Of a DNA stretch of 40,837 nt, positions 21,659 through 31,972 are shown piece after piece. The position numbers were made by a program, and so were the translations under genes. Location: positions 1 through 40,837 of the forward strand of contig JAPLLS010000091.1 in the NCBI GenBank assembly GCA_026387435.1, written 5' to 3'. Within the stretch, counting starts at the first letter, position 1, and each line of letters opens with the position of its first letter. The notes under the pieces were generated by a model. That model was given only the letters and a program-made list of their open reading frames with translations, was not told the DNA's origin and did not search any database. Source of the stretch: Candidatus Omnitrophota bacterium. Its GTDB lineage: Bacteria; Omnitrophota; Gorgyraeia; Gygaellales; Profunditerraquicolaceae.

Positions 21659-23851
21659 ATGGGAATAAGAAAAGAGGTTTTATTCAAAATCAAGCCGGTT
21701 GATCTGGCCAATAAAACGAAATTCAAGAAAGTCTCGGAATATTTCGGAGAAAATACTTTTAACGCCGGGGCCATGAAGAAGGTCCTTTCCCAGGGAACTT
21801 TCAGCGCGTTCAACCGCTGGCTTTCCGAGGGTAAAGTGATCACCCTGGAACAGGCTAACGAGATCGCGACAGCCATGAAGAACTGGGCGATCGCTAAAGG
21901 GGCTTCTTACTACACCCATTGGTTCCAACCCATGACCGGGCTTACCGCCGAAAAACACGATAGTTTCATCTCTTTTATTGGCCCGGGTAAAGTCATCGAG
22001 AAATTTTCCGGCTCCAAACTGATCCAGGGAGAGCCTGACGCTTCCAGTTTCCCTTCGGGAGGGGTCCGCTCTACTTTTGAAGCCCGCGGTTATACTGCTT
22101 GGGACCCGTCCAGCCCGGCTTTTATCATTGAAAGCAAGCTGGGCAAGACTTTATGCATCCCGACCATCTTTGTTTCTTACCACGGAGAAGCCCTGGATAA
22201 GAAACTGCCTCTTTTGCGCTCCGACGACGCTTTGAACCGTTCGGCCTTGAACCTGCTGCATCTTTTCGGCCACAAGGGCGTCAAAAAAGTATTTTCGACC
22301 TGCGGCCCGGAACAGGAATATTTCCTGATCGACAAAAATTATTATAATCTCCGCCAGGACCTGGTGATGACCGGAAGGACTCTGGTCGGCGCGCCTTCTC
22401 CCAAGGGGCAGCAGATGGAAGACCAGTATTTCGGCTCGATCAAAGAACGGGTGATCAATTTCATGTTCGAAGTCGCCGAAGAAGCTTATAAGCTGGGAAT
22501 TCCGGTGATGACCCGGCATAACGAAGTCGCGCCCCATCAATACGAGTTCGCGCCGATCTTTGAAGAATCGAACCTGGCCGCCGACCACAACCAGCTTTTA
22601 ATGGAGCTGATGAAAAAGATCGCGCTTCGCCATGACATGGTCTGTCTTCTGCATGAAAAGCCGTTTGCCGGGATCAACGGAAGCGGCAAGCATGTAAACT
22701 GGTCTTTATCTGACGACCAGGGCAACAACCTGCTTAATCCCGGACAAACTCCGGAGCAGAATTTGCAGTTCTTGGCGGTTCTGGTCGCGGTCCTGCGCGC
22801 GGTTTACAAGCATTCCGATCTTTTACGGGCAGCTGTGGCTCATTCCGGCAACGAACACCGCCTGGGAGCCAATGAAGCTCCTCCGGCGATCATGAGCGTA
22901 TTCCTGGGAGAACAGCTAACCAAGATCCTGGGAATGCTAGAAAATGGCGTCAAGGCATCGGGATCCAAGCAGGGAGTCATCGATCTGGGGATCGGCAAGC
23001 TGCCTAAGTTCAATCAAGATACCACCGACAGGAACCGGACTTCGCCTTTCGCTTTTACCGGCAACAAATTCGAGTTCCGCGCCGTTGGATCTTCGCAGAA
23101 CATATCCACCCCGATCATGATCATCAATACCATTATCGCCGAATCCCTGGATTACGTGGCCGAGAAGATCAAGGCCGCTTCCCGGGGGAAAGATTTCAAT
23201 GCCGCGGTCCTGAAAGTAGTATCAGAGGTCGCCAAAGAAACCAAGGATATCCGTTTCGAAGGTAACAACTATTCCCAAGAATGGCTTAAAGAAGCCAAGA
23301 AAAGAAAACTGCCTAATGTCGCCTCTACCGCGGAAGCGCTCAAGGCTCTGACCAAGAAAGAGAATATCGAACTTTTCGAGAAATACAAGGTTCTTTCCAA
23401 AGAAGAGATAGTTTCCCGCTACCATATCTGGGTGGAAATGTACTGCAAGCTTATCGAGATCGAAGCGAACACCCTTAATGAAATGGTCAATTCCAGCGTG
23501 GTCCCTCCGGGGTTGGAATACGAGGAGCTGGTCGCGGACAACCTGACCAAGATCATCGCCCTGAAGAAGCAGACCGGATTAAAACTGGAAGCTAAAGCTA
23601 TCGAAGACCGCAAAGCTCATTTAAGCGGCGTGGTTTCGATAATCTATTACGTGCGCCATAATACCCGCGAGATGATGGAGCTCATGCATAAATCCGAGCA
23701 TTTGAGCCCGGAAAAAAAGGCCGAGCTTTTTTTCGAAAAGATCAAACCTTACATGGAACATATCCGTAAGCACGTGGACGCGCTGGAATGCGTTGTCTCC
23801 GACGAGCACTGGGATCTGCCTAAGTACAGAGAGATGCTTTTTATCAAATAA
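21659..23851 (+). CDS. glnN: Glutamine synthetase type III
   Basis: GlnN makes glutamine from glutamate, ammonia and ATP. The 730-residue length is diagnostic for the large type III enzyme, as types I and II are about 350-470. Recognised segments include HWFQPMTG, GPEQEYFLID, RHNEVAPHQYEFAPIFE, INGSGKHVNWSL, and EFRAVGSSQN. The start at 21659 is chosen for AAGGAGG (21648-21654). The frame stays open through the leader, but no start there has a ribosome site. It has its own leader with an attenuator. A hairpin terminator follows the stop, after which come the regulator and gltB. The T-loop-deviant PII proteins are plausible partners. Confidence 0.96.
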   Translation: MGIRKEVLFKIKPVDLANKTKFKKVSEYFGENTFNAGAMKKVLSQGTFSAFNRWLSEGKVITLEQANEIATAMKNWAIAKGASYYTHWFQPMTGLTAEKHDSFISFIGPGKVIEKFSGSKLIQGEPDASSFPSGGVRSTFEARGYTAWDPSSPAFIIESKLGKTLCIPTIFVSYHGEALDKKLPLLRSDDALNRSALNLLHLFGHKGVKKVFSTCGPEQEYFLIDKNYYNLRQDLVMTGRTLVGAPSPKGQQMEDQYFGSIKERVINFMFEVAEEAYKLGIPVMTRHNEVAPHQYEFAPIFEESNLAADHNQLLMELMKKIALRHDMVCLLHEKPFAGINGSGKHVNWSLSDDQGNNLLNPGQTPEQNLQFLAVLVAVLRAVYKHSDLLRAAVAHSGNEHRLGANEAPPAIMSVFLGEQLTKILGMLENGVKASGSKQGVIDLGIGKLPKFNQDTTDRNRTSPFAFTGNKFEFRAVGSSQNISTPIMIINTIIAESLDYVAEKIKAASRGKDFNAAVLKVVSEVAKETKDIRFEGNNYSQEWLKEAKKRKLPNVASTAEALKALTKKENIELFEKYKVLSKEEIVSRYHIWVEMYCKLIEIEANTLNEMVNSSVVPPGLEYEELVADNLTKIIALKKQTGLKLEAKAIEDRKAHLSGVVSIIYYVRHNTREMMELMHKSEHLSPEKKAELFFEKIKPYMEHIRKHVDALECVVSDEHWDLPKYREMLFIK

Positions 23852-23860
23852 ATTCCCATC

Positions 23861-23900
23861 CTTGAGGCTCGCGGGCGTTTGCCCGCGGGCTTAAGTTTTT
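23861..23900 (+). terminator. Intrinsic terminator after glnN
   Basis: A GC-rich stem of about 15 pairs (23861-23876 with 23881-23895, one bulge) has the loop GTTT and is followed by TTTTT (23896-23900). It separates glnN from the Fis-type gene. Confidence 0.8.
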
Positions 23901-23929
23901 CAACCCCCACGCTAAATTCAATGACGAAT

Positions 23930-24274
23930 ATGGCTAGAAAAAGAATTATGGTTTTTGTTGCCCAGGACGAAGAAAAGGTCAAAAAAATAATCTCCGAAAT
24001 GCTCTCCAAAGAGGATTCAGTCGATGACCTTCATTCTTTGCAGGAGCGGGTAGTCGAGCTGGGAGAGGAGATATTCCGCCAGAAAAGGGGGACCGTATAT
24101 AAAACGGTTCTAGAGATCATCGAAAAACCGCTGATCGAGCAGGCTTTGGCCAGGACCGAGGGCAACCAGTTCCGGGCCGCGCGGATCTTAGGGATCAACC
24201 GGAACACGATCAGGGCAAAAATAAAGAAATTAGGAATCGACATCGGCAAATGGAAGGTTTACTACAATGATTAG
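23930..24274 (+). CDS. Small Fis/NtrC-type helix-turn-helix DNA-binding protein
   Basis: This is a protein of about 114 residues with the Fis-like C-terminal domain: ALARTEGNQFRAARILGINRNTIRAKIKKLGI is the classical NtrC/Fis helix-turn-helix, preceded by a helical dimerisation region. No receiver or AAA+ domain is present, so it is a stand-alone Fis-like regulator and not a sigma-54 activator. The start is uncertain: ATG at 23921, 23930 or 23949 are all possible and none has a clear Shine-Dalgarno. It overlaps gltB by 8 bases, so it probably regulates nitrogen assimilation or local DNA architecture. Confidence 0.75.
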   Translation: MARKRIMVFVAQDEEKVKKIISEMLSKEDSVDDLHSLQERVVELGEEIFRQKRGTVYKTVLEIIEKPLIEQALARTEGNQFRAARILGINRNTIRAKIKKLGIDIGKWKVYYND

Positions 24275-27200
24275 ACCGGATTTACCAGATCAACTTGGGC
24301 TTTACGATTCCCGTTTCGAGCATGATTCCTGCGGAGTGGGGTTCGTCTGCCACGTCAAAGGCCAACAATCGCACGACATCGTGGCCCAGGGGCTGGAAAT
24401 TTTAAGAAGGCTCTCTCACCGCGGAGCGACCGGAGCTGATCCCAAGACCGGAGACGGGGCAGGAGTGTTGATCCAGATACCTCACGAATTCCTGGTCGAG
24501 AAATGCCTCAAAGAGGGGATCCAGCTGCCTGTACCCGGAAAATACGGGATTGGCCTGGTATTTTTGCCCAAGGATTCCAAGGAAAGGCGCTTCTGCAAGG
24601 ATGCTTTTGCCAGGTTTATCCGGGCCGAGGGCCAGGAGCTTTTAGGCTGGAGAAAAGTTCCTGTCGACGACTCGGATATCGGCCATACCGCCAAAGCCAC
24701 CCAGCCAATGATCGAGCAGGTTTTCATTAAATTCCGGCCGGAGGCGGTCCAGAAGGAAGAAGACCGCCAGATCTGGGACAATCTTTATTTTGAACGTAAG
24801 CTTTATTTGATCAGAAAACAAGTCGAGAATTACGTCCATAAGAGTAAGTTAAAACAGGGCCAGGTTTTCTACATTACCAACCTTTCTTCCCGGACACTTT
24901 CTTATAAAGGGCTTTTAATGCCCCATCAACTGGAAAATTATTTCCCGGACTTAAAAGAAGCCTCTTTTAAAAGCGCGATCTGCCTGGCCCATTCCCGCTA
25001 TTCCACGAACACATTCCCGACCTGGAACCTGGCTCAGCCATTCAGGTTCCTCGCCCATAACGGCGAGATCAATACTTTGCGCGGAAATATCAAGTGGATG
25101 CAGGCCCGGGAAGGGCTTTTGCAAAGCAAGCTTTTCGGGAAAGACATCAAGAAATTAAAACCGGTCATCGTTGCCGGAGGAAGCGATTCCGCGGCCCTGG
25201 ATAACATTCTGGAGCTATTGCTGCTGACCGGCCGGCCGATGGCCCACGCGATGATGATGCTGGTTCCTTCGGCCTGGGAGCAGTCCACGGCCATGGGAGA
25301 CAAGCTGCGCAATTTTTACAAATTCCATTCCTGTTTAATGGAGCCCTGGGACGGCCCGGCAGCCATCGCATTTACCGACGGAGTCCGGGTGGGAGCGATG
25401 CTTGACCGCAACGGACTGCGGCCGTGCCGCTATCTTCTGACCAAGGATGACCGGGTGGTCATGGCTTCCGAGGTGGGGGTGCTGGATATCCCTCCTGAAG
25501 AGATCATGGCTTCGGGAAGGCTGGAGCCGGGCAAATTCTTTTTCGTCAATACCGAAGTCGGCCGGATCATCGAAGACCGGGAACTCAAGGAAATAATCTC
25601 CGGCAGGCAGCCGTACCAGGCCTGGGTCGAAGAGAATATGATCAGCCTCAAAGATCTGCCGCATGTCGAACTCAAGAAAAATCGTGACCCGCAAATAATT
25701 ACTCATCTGCGCGCTTTTGGTTATACCCGGGAAGATCTGAAAGTGATCATCAAGCCGATGATCGAGACCTCCCAGGAGCCGGTGGGAGCGATGGGTAATG
25801 ATACCCCTCATGCGGTCCTCTCCAACCGGCCGCAACTGGTTTACGCTTATTTTAAACAGCTTTTTGCCCAGGTCACCAACCCGGCCATCGACCCGATCCG
25901 CGAGGAGCTGGTCATGTCTTTGACCACTTACCTGGGGCCGGAAAAGAACTTGCTTGCGGAATCTCCGGGACACTGCCATAAATTATTCGTTAAAAACCCG
26001 ATCTTGACCGATGACGACCTGGCTAGGATCGAGGGGATCAAGTTGAATTCTTTCCGGACCAAGGTTATATCGCTTCTTTTTTCGTCCAAAGAAAAAGACG
26101 ATCTTTCCCGTAAATTAGACAAGATCTGCCGGGAAGCAGCTTCAGCCATAAAAGAAGGCTATACCTTTATCGTTTTAAGCGACCGGGGCTGCGACAAGAA
26201 ACACGCGGCCATCCCCGCGCTTTTAGCCTGCGGGGCAGTGCATCATTTCCTGGTGGAAAGCGCTTCGCGGACCCAGATCGGTTTGATCGTGGAAAGCGCG
26301 GAACCACGGGAAGTGCATCATTTTGCTTTGCTTTTCGGTTTTGGCGCGGATTGCATCAATCCTTACCTGGCATTTGAAGCCATCAAGCTGATCCTGGAAG
26401 AAGAAAATTCCCAGACTAGCCTGGAAGACGGAGTTCATCATTATATCAAGGCCGTAAATAAAGGGATCATGAAGATCCTTTCCAAAATGGGGATCTCAAC
26501 TCTGCAGAGTTACCGCGGGGCCCAGATCTTCGAAGCTTTAGGCCTGGACAAATCGGTGATCGACCGCTGTTTCCGGGGCACGGTTTCCCGGATCGGAGGG
26601 GCTGACCTGGATGTGCTGGCCGAAGAAACTCTGCAGCGCCATCAAGAGGCTTTCCAGTTGCGCCAGAGCTTAGGAGAAAATCTTCCCACCGGCGGATTAT
26701 ACCAGTGGAAAAAAGACGGAGAATTCCATCTCTGGAATCCGGAAAGTATTTCGGCTTTGCAGGAGGCCGCGCGCAAAAACGATCTTCGCAAATACCAGGA
26801 ATTCTCCAGGTTGATCAATGACCAGTCCAAGAATCCTGCCACCCTGCGCAGCCTTTTTAAATTCAAAAAAGTAGTTACTCCCATAGATATCAAGGAAGTC
26901 GAGCCCCTGGAAAACATTATCAAGCGCTTCTGCACCGGAGCGATGAGCTTCGGCTCCATTAGCGGCGCCGCTCACCGGACCATGGCTCTGGCCATGAACC
27001 GTTTAGGAGGAAAATCCAATACCGGAGAAGGAGGGGAAGACCCGACCCGTTTCGTTAAACTGGCAAACGGAGAAAGTTTCCGCTCGGCGATCAAGCAGGT
27101 CGCGTCGGGCCGCTTCGGGGTGACCACCAATTATTTGGTTAATGCCGACGAACTGCAGATCAAGATCGCTCAGGGCGCCAAGCCCGGAGAAGGCGGCCAG

Positions 27201-28826
27201 CTTCCCGGACACAAGGTCAGTGTCGTCATTGCCAAGACCCGTTATACCACGCCGGGAGTGACTTTGATCTCGCCTCCGCCGCACCATGATATTTATTCCA
27301 TCGAGGACCTGGCCCAGCTTATTTTCGACCTCAAGAACGTCAATCCTAAAGCCCGGATCAGCGTGAAACTGGTTTCCGAAATCGGAGTTGGCACGATCGC
27401 CGCCGGAGTGGCCAAAGGCCACGCGGACATGATCCTTATCTCCGGAGGCGACGGAGGCACCGGCGCTTCTCCCTGGAGTTCGATCAAACATGCCGGACTG
27501 CCCTGGGAGCTGGGGCTTTCCGAAACTCATCAGACCCTGGTCCTCAACGATTTAAGGAGCCGGGTCAGGCTGCAGACCGACGGCCAGCTGCGCACCGGAC
27601 GGGATGTGGCTATTGCCGCGCTTTTAGGCGCCGAGGAATTCGGTTTTGCTTCCGCGGTGCTGGTAACATTAGGTTGCGTGATGCTGCGCCACTGCAACCT
27701 GAATAACTGTTCTTTAGGCGTGGCGACCCAGGATGAATTACTGGAGCACCGTTTTTGCGGCAAAGCCGAATATATAGAAAATTATTTCCGTTTTGTAATC
27801 GAGGAACTTAGGCAGATCATGGCTTCTTTAGGGATGCGCAGCGTCGACGAGATGGTCGGAAAAACCGAGTTTCTGGAGCTCAACAAAGCAATCCTTCCTT
27901 GGAAAGCTAAAGGTTTGGATCTTTCCCGGATCCTTTACAAACCGAAGGTGGCCAAGGAAGTAGGAACGCATAATACCATTGCTCAAGACCATGCCATCGA
28001 AGATGTGTTGGACCGGCAATTAATAAAGCTTAGCCTCCCGGCATTCGAGAAGAACCAGAGCGTTAAGATCGAGATGGGGATCAAGAATTCCAACCGTTCG
28101 ACCGGGGCCATGTTAAGCGGAGAAGTTTGTAAAGCTTTCGGAGAATCCGGGCTAAACGAAGATACCATATTTTGTAAATTCAAAGGGTATGCCGGCCAGA
28201 GTTTTGGCGGCTTCCTGGCTCCGGGAGTGACCTTTGAACTGGAAGGCATGGCTAATGATTATGTGGGCAAGGGGATCTCCGGGGGCAAGATCATAGTTTA
28301 TCCGGATAAAGAAGTCACTTATACCATGCGGGAAAATATCATTATCGGCAATACCGCTTTTTACGGAGCGATCTCCGGCGAGGCTTATATCCGCGGCCGG
28401 GCAGGCGAGAGGTTCGGTATCCGCAATTCCGGGCTTTACGCGGTGGTCGAAGGCTTGGGCGATCATGGCTGCGAGTACATGACCGGCGGCCGGGTCATGG
28501 TTTTGGGCCGCACCGGAAGGAATTTTGCCGCCGGGATGTCCGGAGGCATCTCCTATGTTTATGACCGGGAAGGAAATTTCAAATACCGCTGCAATTTCGA
28601 CATGGTCGATTTAGAGAAGCTTAATGACGAAGATATCTCGATGGTCAAGAAGCTGGTTTCTAACCACTATAAATATACTCAAAGCTTGATAGCTAAGAGA
28701 ATACTGGATAATTTTTCCAACGAGATCAAAGATTTTATCAAAGTAATGCCTTTTGAATATAAAAAGATCCTGGAACAGAAAAAACTGGATAAAAGTTTCT
28801 CTCTGGGAGAGGATACCGAAGGATAA
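24267..28826 (+). CDS. gltB: Glutamate synthase large subunit (NADPH-GOGAT alpha)
   Basis: GltB converts glutamine and 2-oxoglutarate to two glutamates. The 1519-residue protein is complete. The N-terminal Ntn glutaminase domain has its nucleophile at Cys22 (HDSCGVGF) after a short propeptide. A central domain is followed by the FMN/synthase domain (STGEGGEDP, GQLPGHKV, SGGDGGTGASPW). The [3Fe-4S] cysteines are Cys1137, Cys1143 and Cys1148 (CX5CX4C). The C-terminal GXGXG beta-helix spans about 1270-1480. It overlaps the Fis-like gene and is 3 bases ahead of gltD. The partner subunit gltD is damaged (see next entry), so electron supply to this enzyme is in question. Confidence 0.97.
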   Translation: MIRPDLPDQLGLYDSRFEHDSCGVGFVCHVKGQQSHDIVAQGLEILRRLSHRGATGADPKTGDGAGVLIQIPHEFLVEKCLKEGIQLPVPGKYGIGLVFLPKDSKERRFCKDAFARFIRAEGQELLGWRKVPVDDSDIGHTAKATQPMIEQVFIKFRPEAVQKEEDRQIWDNLYFERKLYLIRKQVENYVHKSKLKQGQVFYITNLSSRTLSYKGLLMPHQLENYFPDLKEASFKSAICLAHSRYSTNTFPTWNLAQPFRFLAHNGEINTLRGNIKWMQAREGLLQSKLFGKDIKKLKPVIVAGGSDSAALDNILELLLLTGRPMAHAMMMLVPSAWEQSTAMGDKLRNFYKFHSCLMEPWDGPAAIAFTDGVRVGAMLDRNGLRPCRYLLTKDDRVVMASEVGVLDIPPEEIMASGRLEPGKFFFVNTEVGRIIEDRELKEIISGRQPYQAWVEENMISLKDLPHVELKKNRDPQIITHLRAFGYTREDLKVIIKPMIETSQEPVGAMGNDTPHAVLSNRPQLVYAYFKQLFAQVTNPAIDPIREELVMSLTTYLGPEKNLLAESPGHCHKLFVKNPILTDDDLARIEGIKLNSFRTKVISLLFSSKEKDDLSRKLDKICREAASAIKEGYTFIVLSDRGCDKKHAAIPALLACGAVHHFLVESASRTQIGLIVESAEPREVHHFALLFGFGADCINPYLAFEAIKLILEEENSQTSLEDGVHHYIKAVNKGIMKILSKMGISTLQSYRGAQIFEALGLDKSVIDRCFRGTVSRIGGADLDVLAEETLQRHQEAFQLRQSLGENLPTGGLYQWKKDGEFHLWNPESISALQEAARKNDLRKYQEFSRLINDQSKNPATLRSLFKFKKVVTPIDIKEVEPLENIIKRFCTGAMSFGSISGAAHRTMALAMNRLGGKSNTGEGGEDPTRFVKLANGESFRSAIKQVASGRFGVTTNYLVNADELQIKIAQGAKPGEGGQLPGHKVSVVIAKTRYTTPGVTLISPPPHHDIYSIEDLAQLIFDLKNVNPKARISVKLVSEIGVGTIAAGVAKGHADMILISGGDGGTGASPWSSIKHAGLPWELGLSETHQTLVLNDLRSRVRLQTDGQLRTGRDVAIAALLGAEEFGFASAVLVTLGCVMLRHCNLNNCSLGVATQDELLEHRFCGKAEYIENYFRFVIEELRQIMASLGMRSVDEMVGKTEFLELNKAILPWKAKGLDLSRILYKPKVAKEVGTHNTIAQDHAIEDVLDRQLIKLSLPAFEKNQSVKIEMGIKNSNRSTGAMLSGEVCKAFGESGLNEDTIFCKFKGYAGQSFGGFLAPGVTFELEGMANDYVGKGISGGKIIVYPDKEVTYTMRENIIIGNTAFYGAISGEAYIRGRAGERFGIRNSGLYAVVEGLGDHGCEYMTGGRVMVLGRTGRNFAAGMSGGISYVYDREGNFKYRCNFDMVDLEKLNDEDISMVKKLVSNHYKYTQSLIAKRILDNFSNEIKDFIKVMPFEYKKILEQKKLDKSFSLGEDTEG

Positions 28827-28829
28827 AAT

Positions 28830-29988
28830 ATGGGAGATCCCAAAGGTTTTCTAAATTTGAAAAGGGTTACCGTGGAATACCGCCCGGTTTGCGAGCGGGT
28901 CAAGGATTACAAGCATGTCGTTGCTTTGAGGACGGATTCCAAATCCCAGGAGCAGGCCTCCCGGTGCATGGATTGCGGCACGCCGTTCTGCCACTGGGCC
29001 TGCCCGATCGGAAATTATATCCCGGAGTGGAATGACCTGGTTTTTCACGGACATTGGGTTCAGGCTCTGGAGCTGCTGGCTGTCACCAATAACCTGCCGG
29101 AAGTGACCGGCAGGGTCTGTTCGGCTCTTTGCGAATACTCCTGCGTCCTGGGGATCAACGACGACCCGGTGACTTGCCGGGAAAACGAGTTGAGCATCGT
29201 CGAATACGGGTTCAAGAACAAGCTGATCGTTTTTAGGGCCCATAAGAAACGCACCGGCAAAACCGTGGCGGTGATCGGCTCCGGTCCTTCGGGACTTGCT
29301 GCGGCTGACCAGCTTAATCAAGCCGGCCATAAGGTCATGGTTTTTGAGCGCGACGAGAAGATCGGCGGGATCCTGCGTTTCGGCATTCCCGATTTTAAAT
29401 TGGAAAAGAATATTCTGGATAGAAGGGTCAATATCTGGGAGCAGGAAGGTATCGTCTTTAAACCCGGGATAAATGCGGGCAAAGATTATCCGGCGCAGAA
29501 ACTCCTGGAAAAATTCGATGCTGTTGTCCTTTGCGGAGGCAGCCGTATGCCCCGGGACCTGAAGATCGAAGGCAGGAATTTAGCGGGGATCCATTTTGCC
29601 ATGGATTATTTGATGCAATCGAACCGCAGGGTCAACGGAGAAAAGTTCTCCTCGGACAAGCTTATTGACGCCAAGGACAAAAGGCTGCCAGCAGATGAAA
29701 GAGGTTCCTGGTTCGGATTTTACCATTCCCGCGGACATGGTGATCATTGCCGCCGGATTTCTGCATCCGGAACATTCCGGCTTGCTGGAAGATCTTAAGG
29801 TGGAATTCGATCCGCGCGGCAACGTCAAGACCAATGCCGATTATTTGACTTCTGTTCCTAAAGTTTTTTCTGCCGGAGACATGCGCCGGGGACAGTCTTT
29901 GGTGGTTTGGGCGATATCCGAAGGCCGCAGAGCAGCTCACGCGGTGGATAAATATCTGATGGGAGAATCCACTCTTCCTTTAATTTAG
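28830..29988 (+). pseudogene. gltD: Glutamate synthase small subunit, internally deleted and frameshifted
   Basis: Residues 1-284 in the first frame are normal GltD: cluster cysteines (CMDCGTPFCHWACP, RVCSALCEYSC), the FAD motif VIGSGPSGLAAADQL, and [13 protein letters not shown]. After DAKDK (to 29681) the frame becomes wrong. The correct C-terminus ([26 protein letters not shown] to [12 protein letters not shown]) resumes in another frame at about 29683. Compared with the usual 470-490 residues, about 100 are missing, including the second Rossmann motif GGGDTGxDC that binds NADPH. The missing length must be 3n+2 bases. This could be a true deletion or an assembly collapse. The N-terminal reading frame would end at 29798. 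Confidence 0.88.
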
Positions 29989-29998
29989 CGGGTAAATT

Positions 29999-31972
29999 AT
30001 GTGCGGGATCGCGGGGATCTATAATTTGAATAGTGACAAAGGTATAGATCCTCTGACCCTGAAGAGAATGATCGCAATTGTCGCTTATCGCGGCCCGGAC
30101 GAGTTTGGGTTCTATCTCGATCCTAAGATCGGGCTAGGGCACAGCCGCTTGAGCATAATCGACCTCTCCGGCGGCCAACAGCCGATGCATAATGAAGATA
30201 AATCTCTCTGGGTAATTTTTAACGGAGAGATCTTTAATTATATCGAGTTGCGCGAGGGCCTTCTGGCCCGAGGCCATGTTTTTTACACCCATTCCGATAC
30301 TGAAGTCCTTTTGCATCTTTACGAGGAAAAAGGCCCGGATTTTTTAAAAGAGCTTAACGGCCAGTTCGCTATCGCCCTCTGGGATAAACGCCAAGAAAGC
30401 TTGCTTTTGGCCAGGGACAGGATGGGGATCCGGCCGCTTTTTTATACCCAGTCCGAGGGAAAACTTTTATTCGCCTCGGAGATCAAATCCATTTTCGTGG
30501 ATAAGAAAGTCAAAAGAGAACTCGATCCTCTGGGGCTGGACCAGTTGTTCACTTTCTGGGCCAATATTGCCCCGCGCACTGTTTTCAAGGATATCCGCGA
30601 ATTGCCGGCAGCACATTATTTAGTGGCTTCCCGCGGCAAATTGATCGTCAAACGATACTGGGACCTGGAATTCTCGCAAATAAATTCCAGCGAGGATGAA
30701 TGCGCGGAAAGACTGCTTTATTTATTGAAAGATTCCATCCGGCTGCGCTTAAGAGCGGATGTTCCGGTAGCCGCTTATTTAAGCGGAGGGATAGATTCTT
30801 CTTTGATCAGTTCCCTGGTCAAGAAATTCTATAACAGCGATCTGCAAACATTCTCGATCAGTTTTTCGGATCCGGATTTCGACGAAGGCGCCTTTCAGCT
30901 GCAAATGGCTGAGTTCATCCACACCAGACACTCCCAGGTGAAATGTTCTTATTTTGATATCGGAGGGATCATGCCGGAAGTGGTCTGGCACGCGGAAAAG
31001 CCGCTGATCCGCACCGCTCCCGCGCCTTTATTTTTGCTGGCTAAATTAGTCCGGGAAAACAATATTAAAGTAGTCTTGACCGGAGAAGGCGCGGATGAGA
31101 TCTTAGGAGGTTATGACCTGTTCCGGGAAGCCAAGATCCGCAGGTTTTGGGCCAGGTTCCCGGATTCCCGGCTGCGGCCGCTATTGATCCGCGAACTTTA
31201 TTCCTACATCCCTAACTGGCCGCGCAAGACTTCAGCTTTCCTGGAAGGATTTTACCGGAAGAATCTCAACCCTACTGACTCCTGGCATTATTCGCATACT
31301 CCGCGCTGGGAAACCGCAATCAAGGTCAAATCGCTTTTTTCCCAGGAATTAAAAAGCGGGTTTAACGGTTATGACCCTGTCGCGGAATTCGACCAGTGTT
31401 TGCCGGGAAATTTTCGCAACTGGGAGGCTTTGGCCCAGGCCCAGTATATCGAGATCCAGACATTACTCTCGGGGAATTTGCTTTCTTCGCAGGGCGACCG
31501 GATGATGATGGCGAATTCCGTGGAAGGCCGTTTACCGTTCCTGGATTACCGCCTGGTGGAATTCGCTTTTAATCTTCCGGCGAAATTCAAGATCAAAGTG
31601 CTTAAGGAAAAATACCTTTTGAAAAAAATATCCAGGGAATTCCTTCCCTTGGATATCATCTCCCGGGTCAAACAGGCTTACCGGGCGCCGGACAGCGCCA
31701 GCTTTTTGCGGGCGGGATCTTTGGAGTATGTAAATGAGCTGTTGTCTGCGGAAAATCTCCGGGATAACGCTTATTTCGATCCAAGAGCAGTAACTAGCCT
31801 GCTGGGAAAATGCCGGGCTATGGAATCTTCTCAGATCAGCGCCCGGGACAACCTGGCTATGGTCAGTGTGGTCACGACTTTATTATTAGATAAATTATAT
31901 ATCCGGGATTTTGATTTCCGGATACCGGCTGAATTGCCGGAGGAGATTTCTCGATGGAAAGCACCGGTTTAA
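29999..31972 (+). CDS. asnB: Asparagine synthetase (glutamine-hydrolysing)
   Basis: AsnB makes asparagine from aspartate, ATP and glutamine. The 657-residue protein begins MCGIAGIYN, so Cys2 is the Ntn nucleophile. The glutaminase domain includes RGPDEFG, GHSRLSIIDLSGGQQPM and FNGEIFNY. The synthetase domain has the PP-loop SGGIDSS (about residues 263-269) and TGEGADEILGGY. Length is slightly above typical, as in the variants found in polysaccharide or exosortase clusters, though no such genes are seen here. Its end overlaps the next gene by 19 bases. It lies 10 bases after the gltD stop, so it belongs to the same nitrogen operon. Confidence 0.94.
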   Translation: MCGIAGIYNLNSDKGIDPLTLKRMIAIVAYRGPDEFGFYLDPKIGLGHSRLSIIDLSGGQQPMHNEDKSLWVIFNGEIFNYIELREGLLARGHVFYTHSDTEVLLHLYEEKGPDFLKELNGQFAIALWDKRQESLLLARDRMGIRPLFYTQSEGKLLFASEIKSIFVDKKVKRELDPLGLDQLFTFWANIAPRTVFKDIRELPAAHYLVASRGKLIVKRYWDLEFSQINSSEDECAERLLYLLKDSIRLRLRADVPVAAYLSGGIDSSLISSLVKKFYNSDLQTFSISFSDPDFDEGAFQLQMAEFIHTRHSQVKCSYFDIGGIMPEVVWHAEKPLIRTAPAPLFLLAKLVRENNIKVVLTGEGADEILGGYDLFREAKIRRFWARFPDSRLRPLLIRELYSYIPNWPRKTSAFLEGFYRKNLNPTDSWHYSHTPRWETAIKVKSLFSQELKSGFNGYDPVAEFDQCLPGNFRNWEALAQAQYIEIQTLLSGNLLSSQGDRMMMANSVEGRLPFLDYRLVEFAFNLPAKFKIKVLKEKYLLKKISREFLPLDIISRVKQAYRAPDSASFLRAGSLEYVNELLSAENLRDNAYFDPRAVTSLLGKCRAMESSQISARDNLAMVSVVTTLLLDKLYIRDFDFRIPAELPEEISRWKAPV

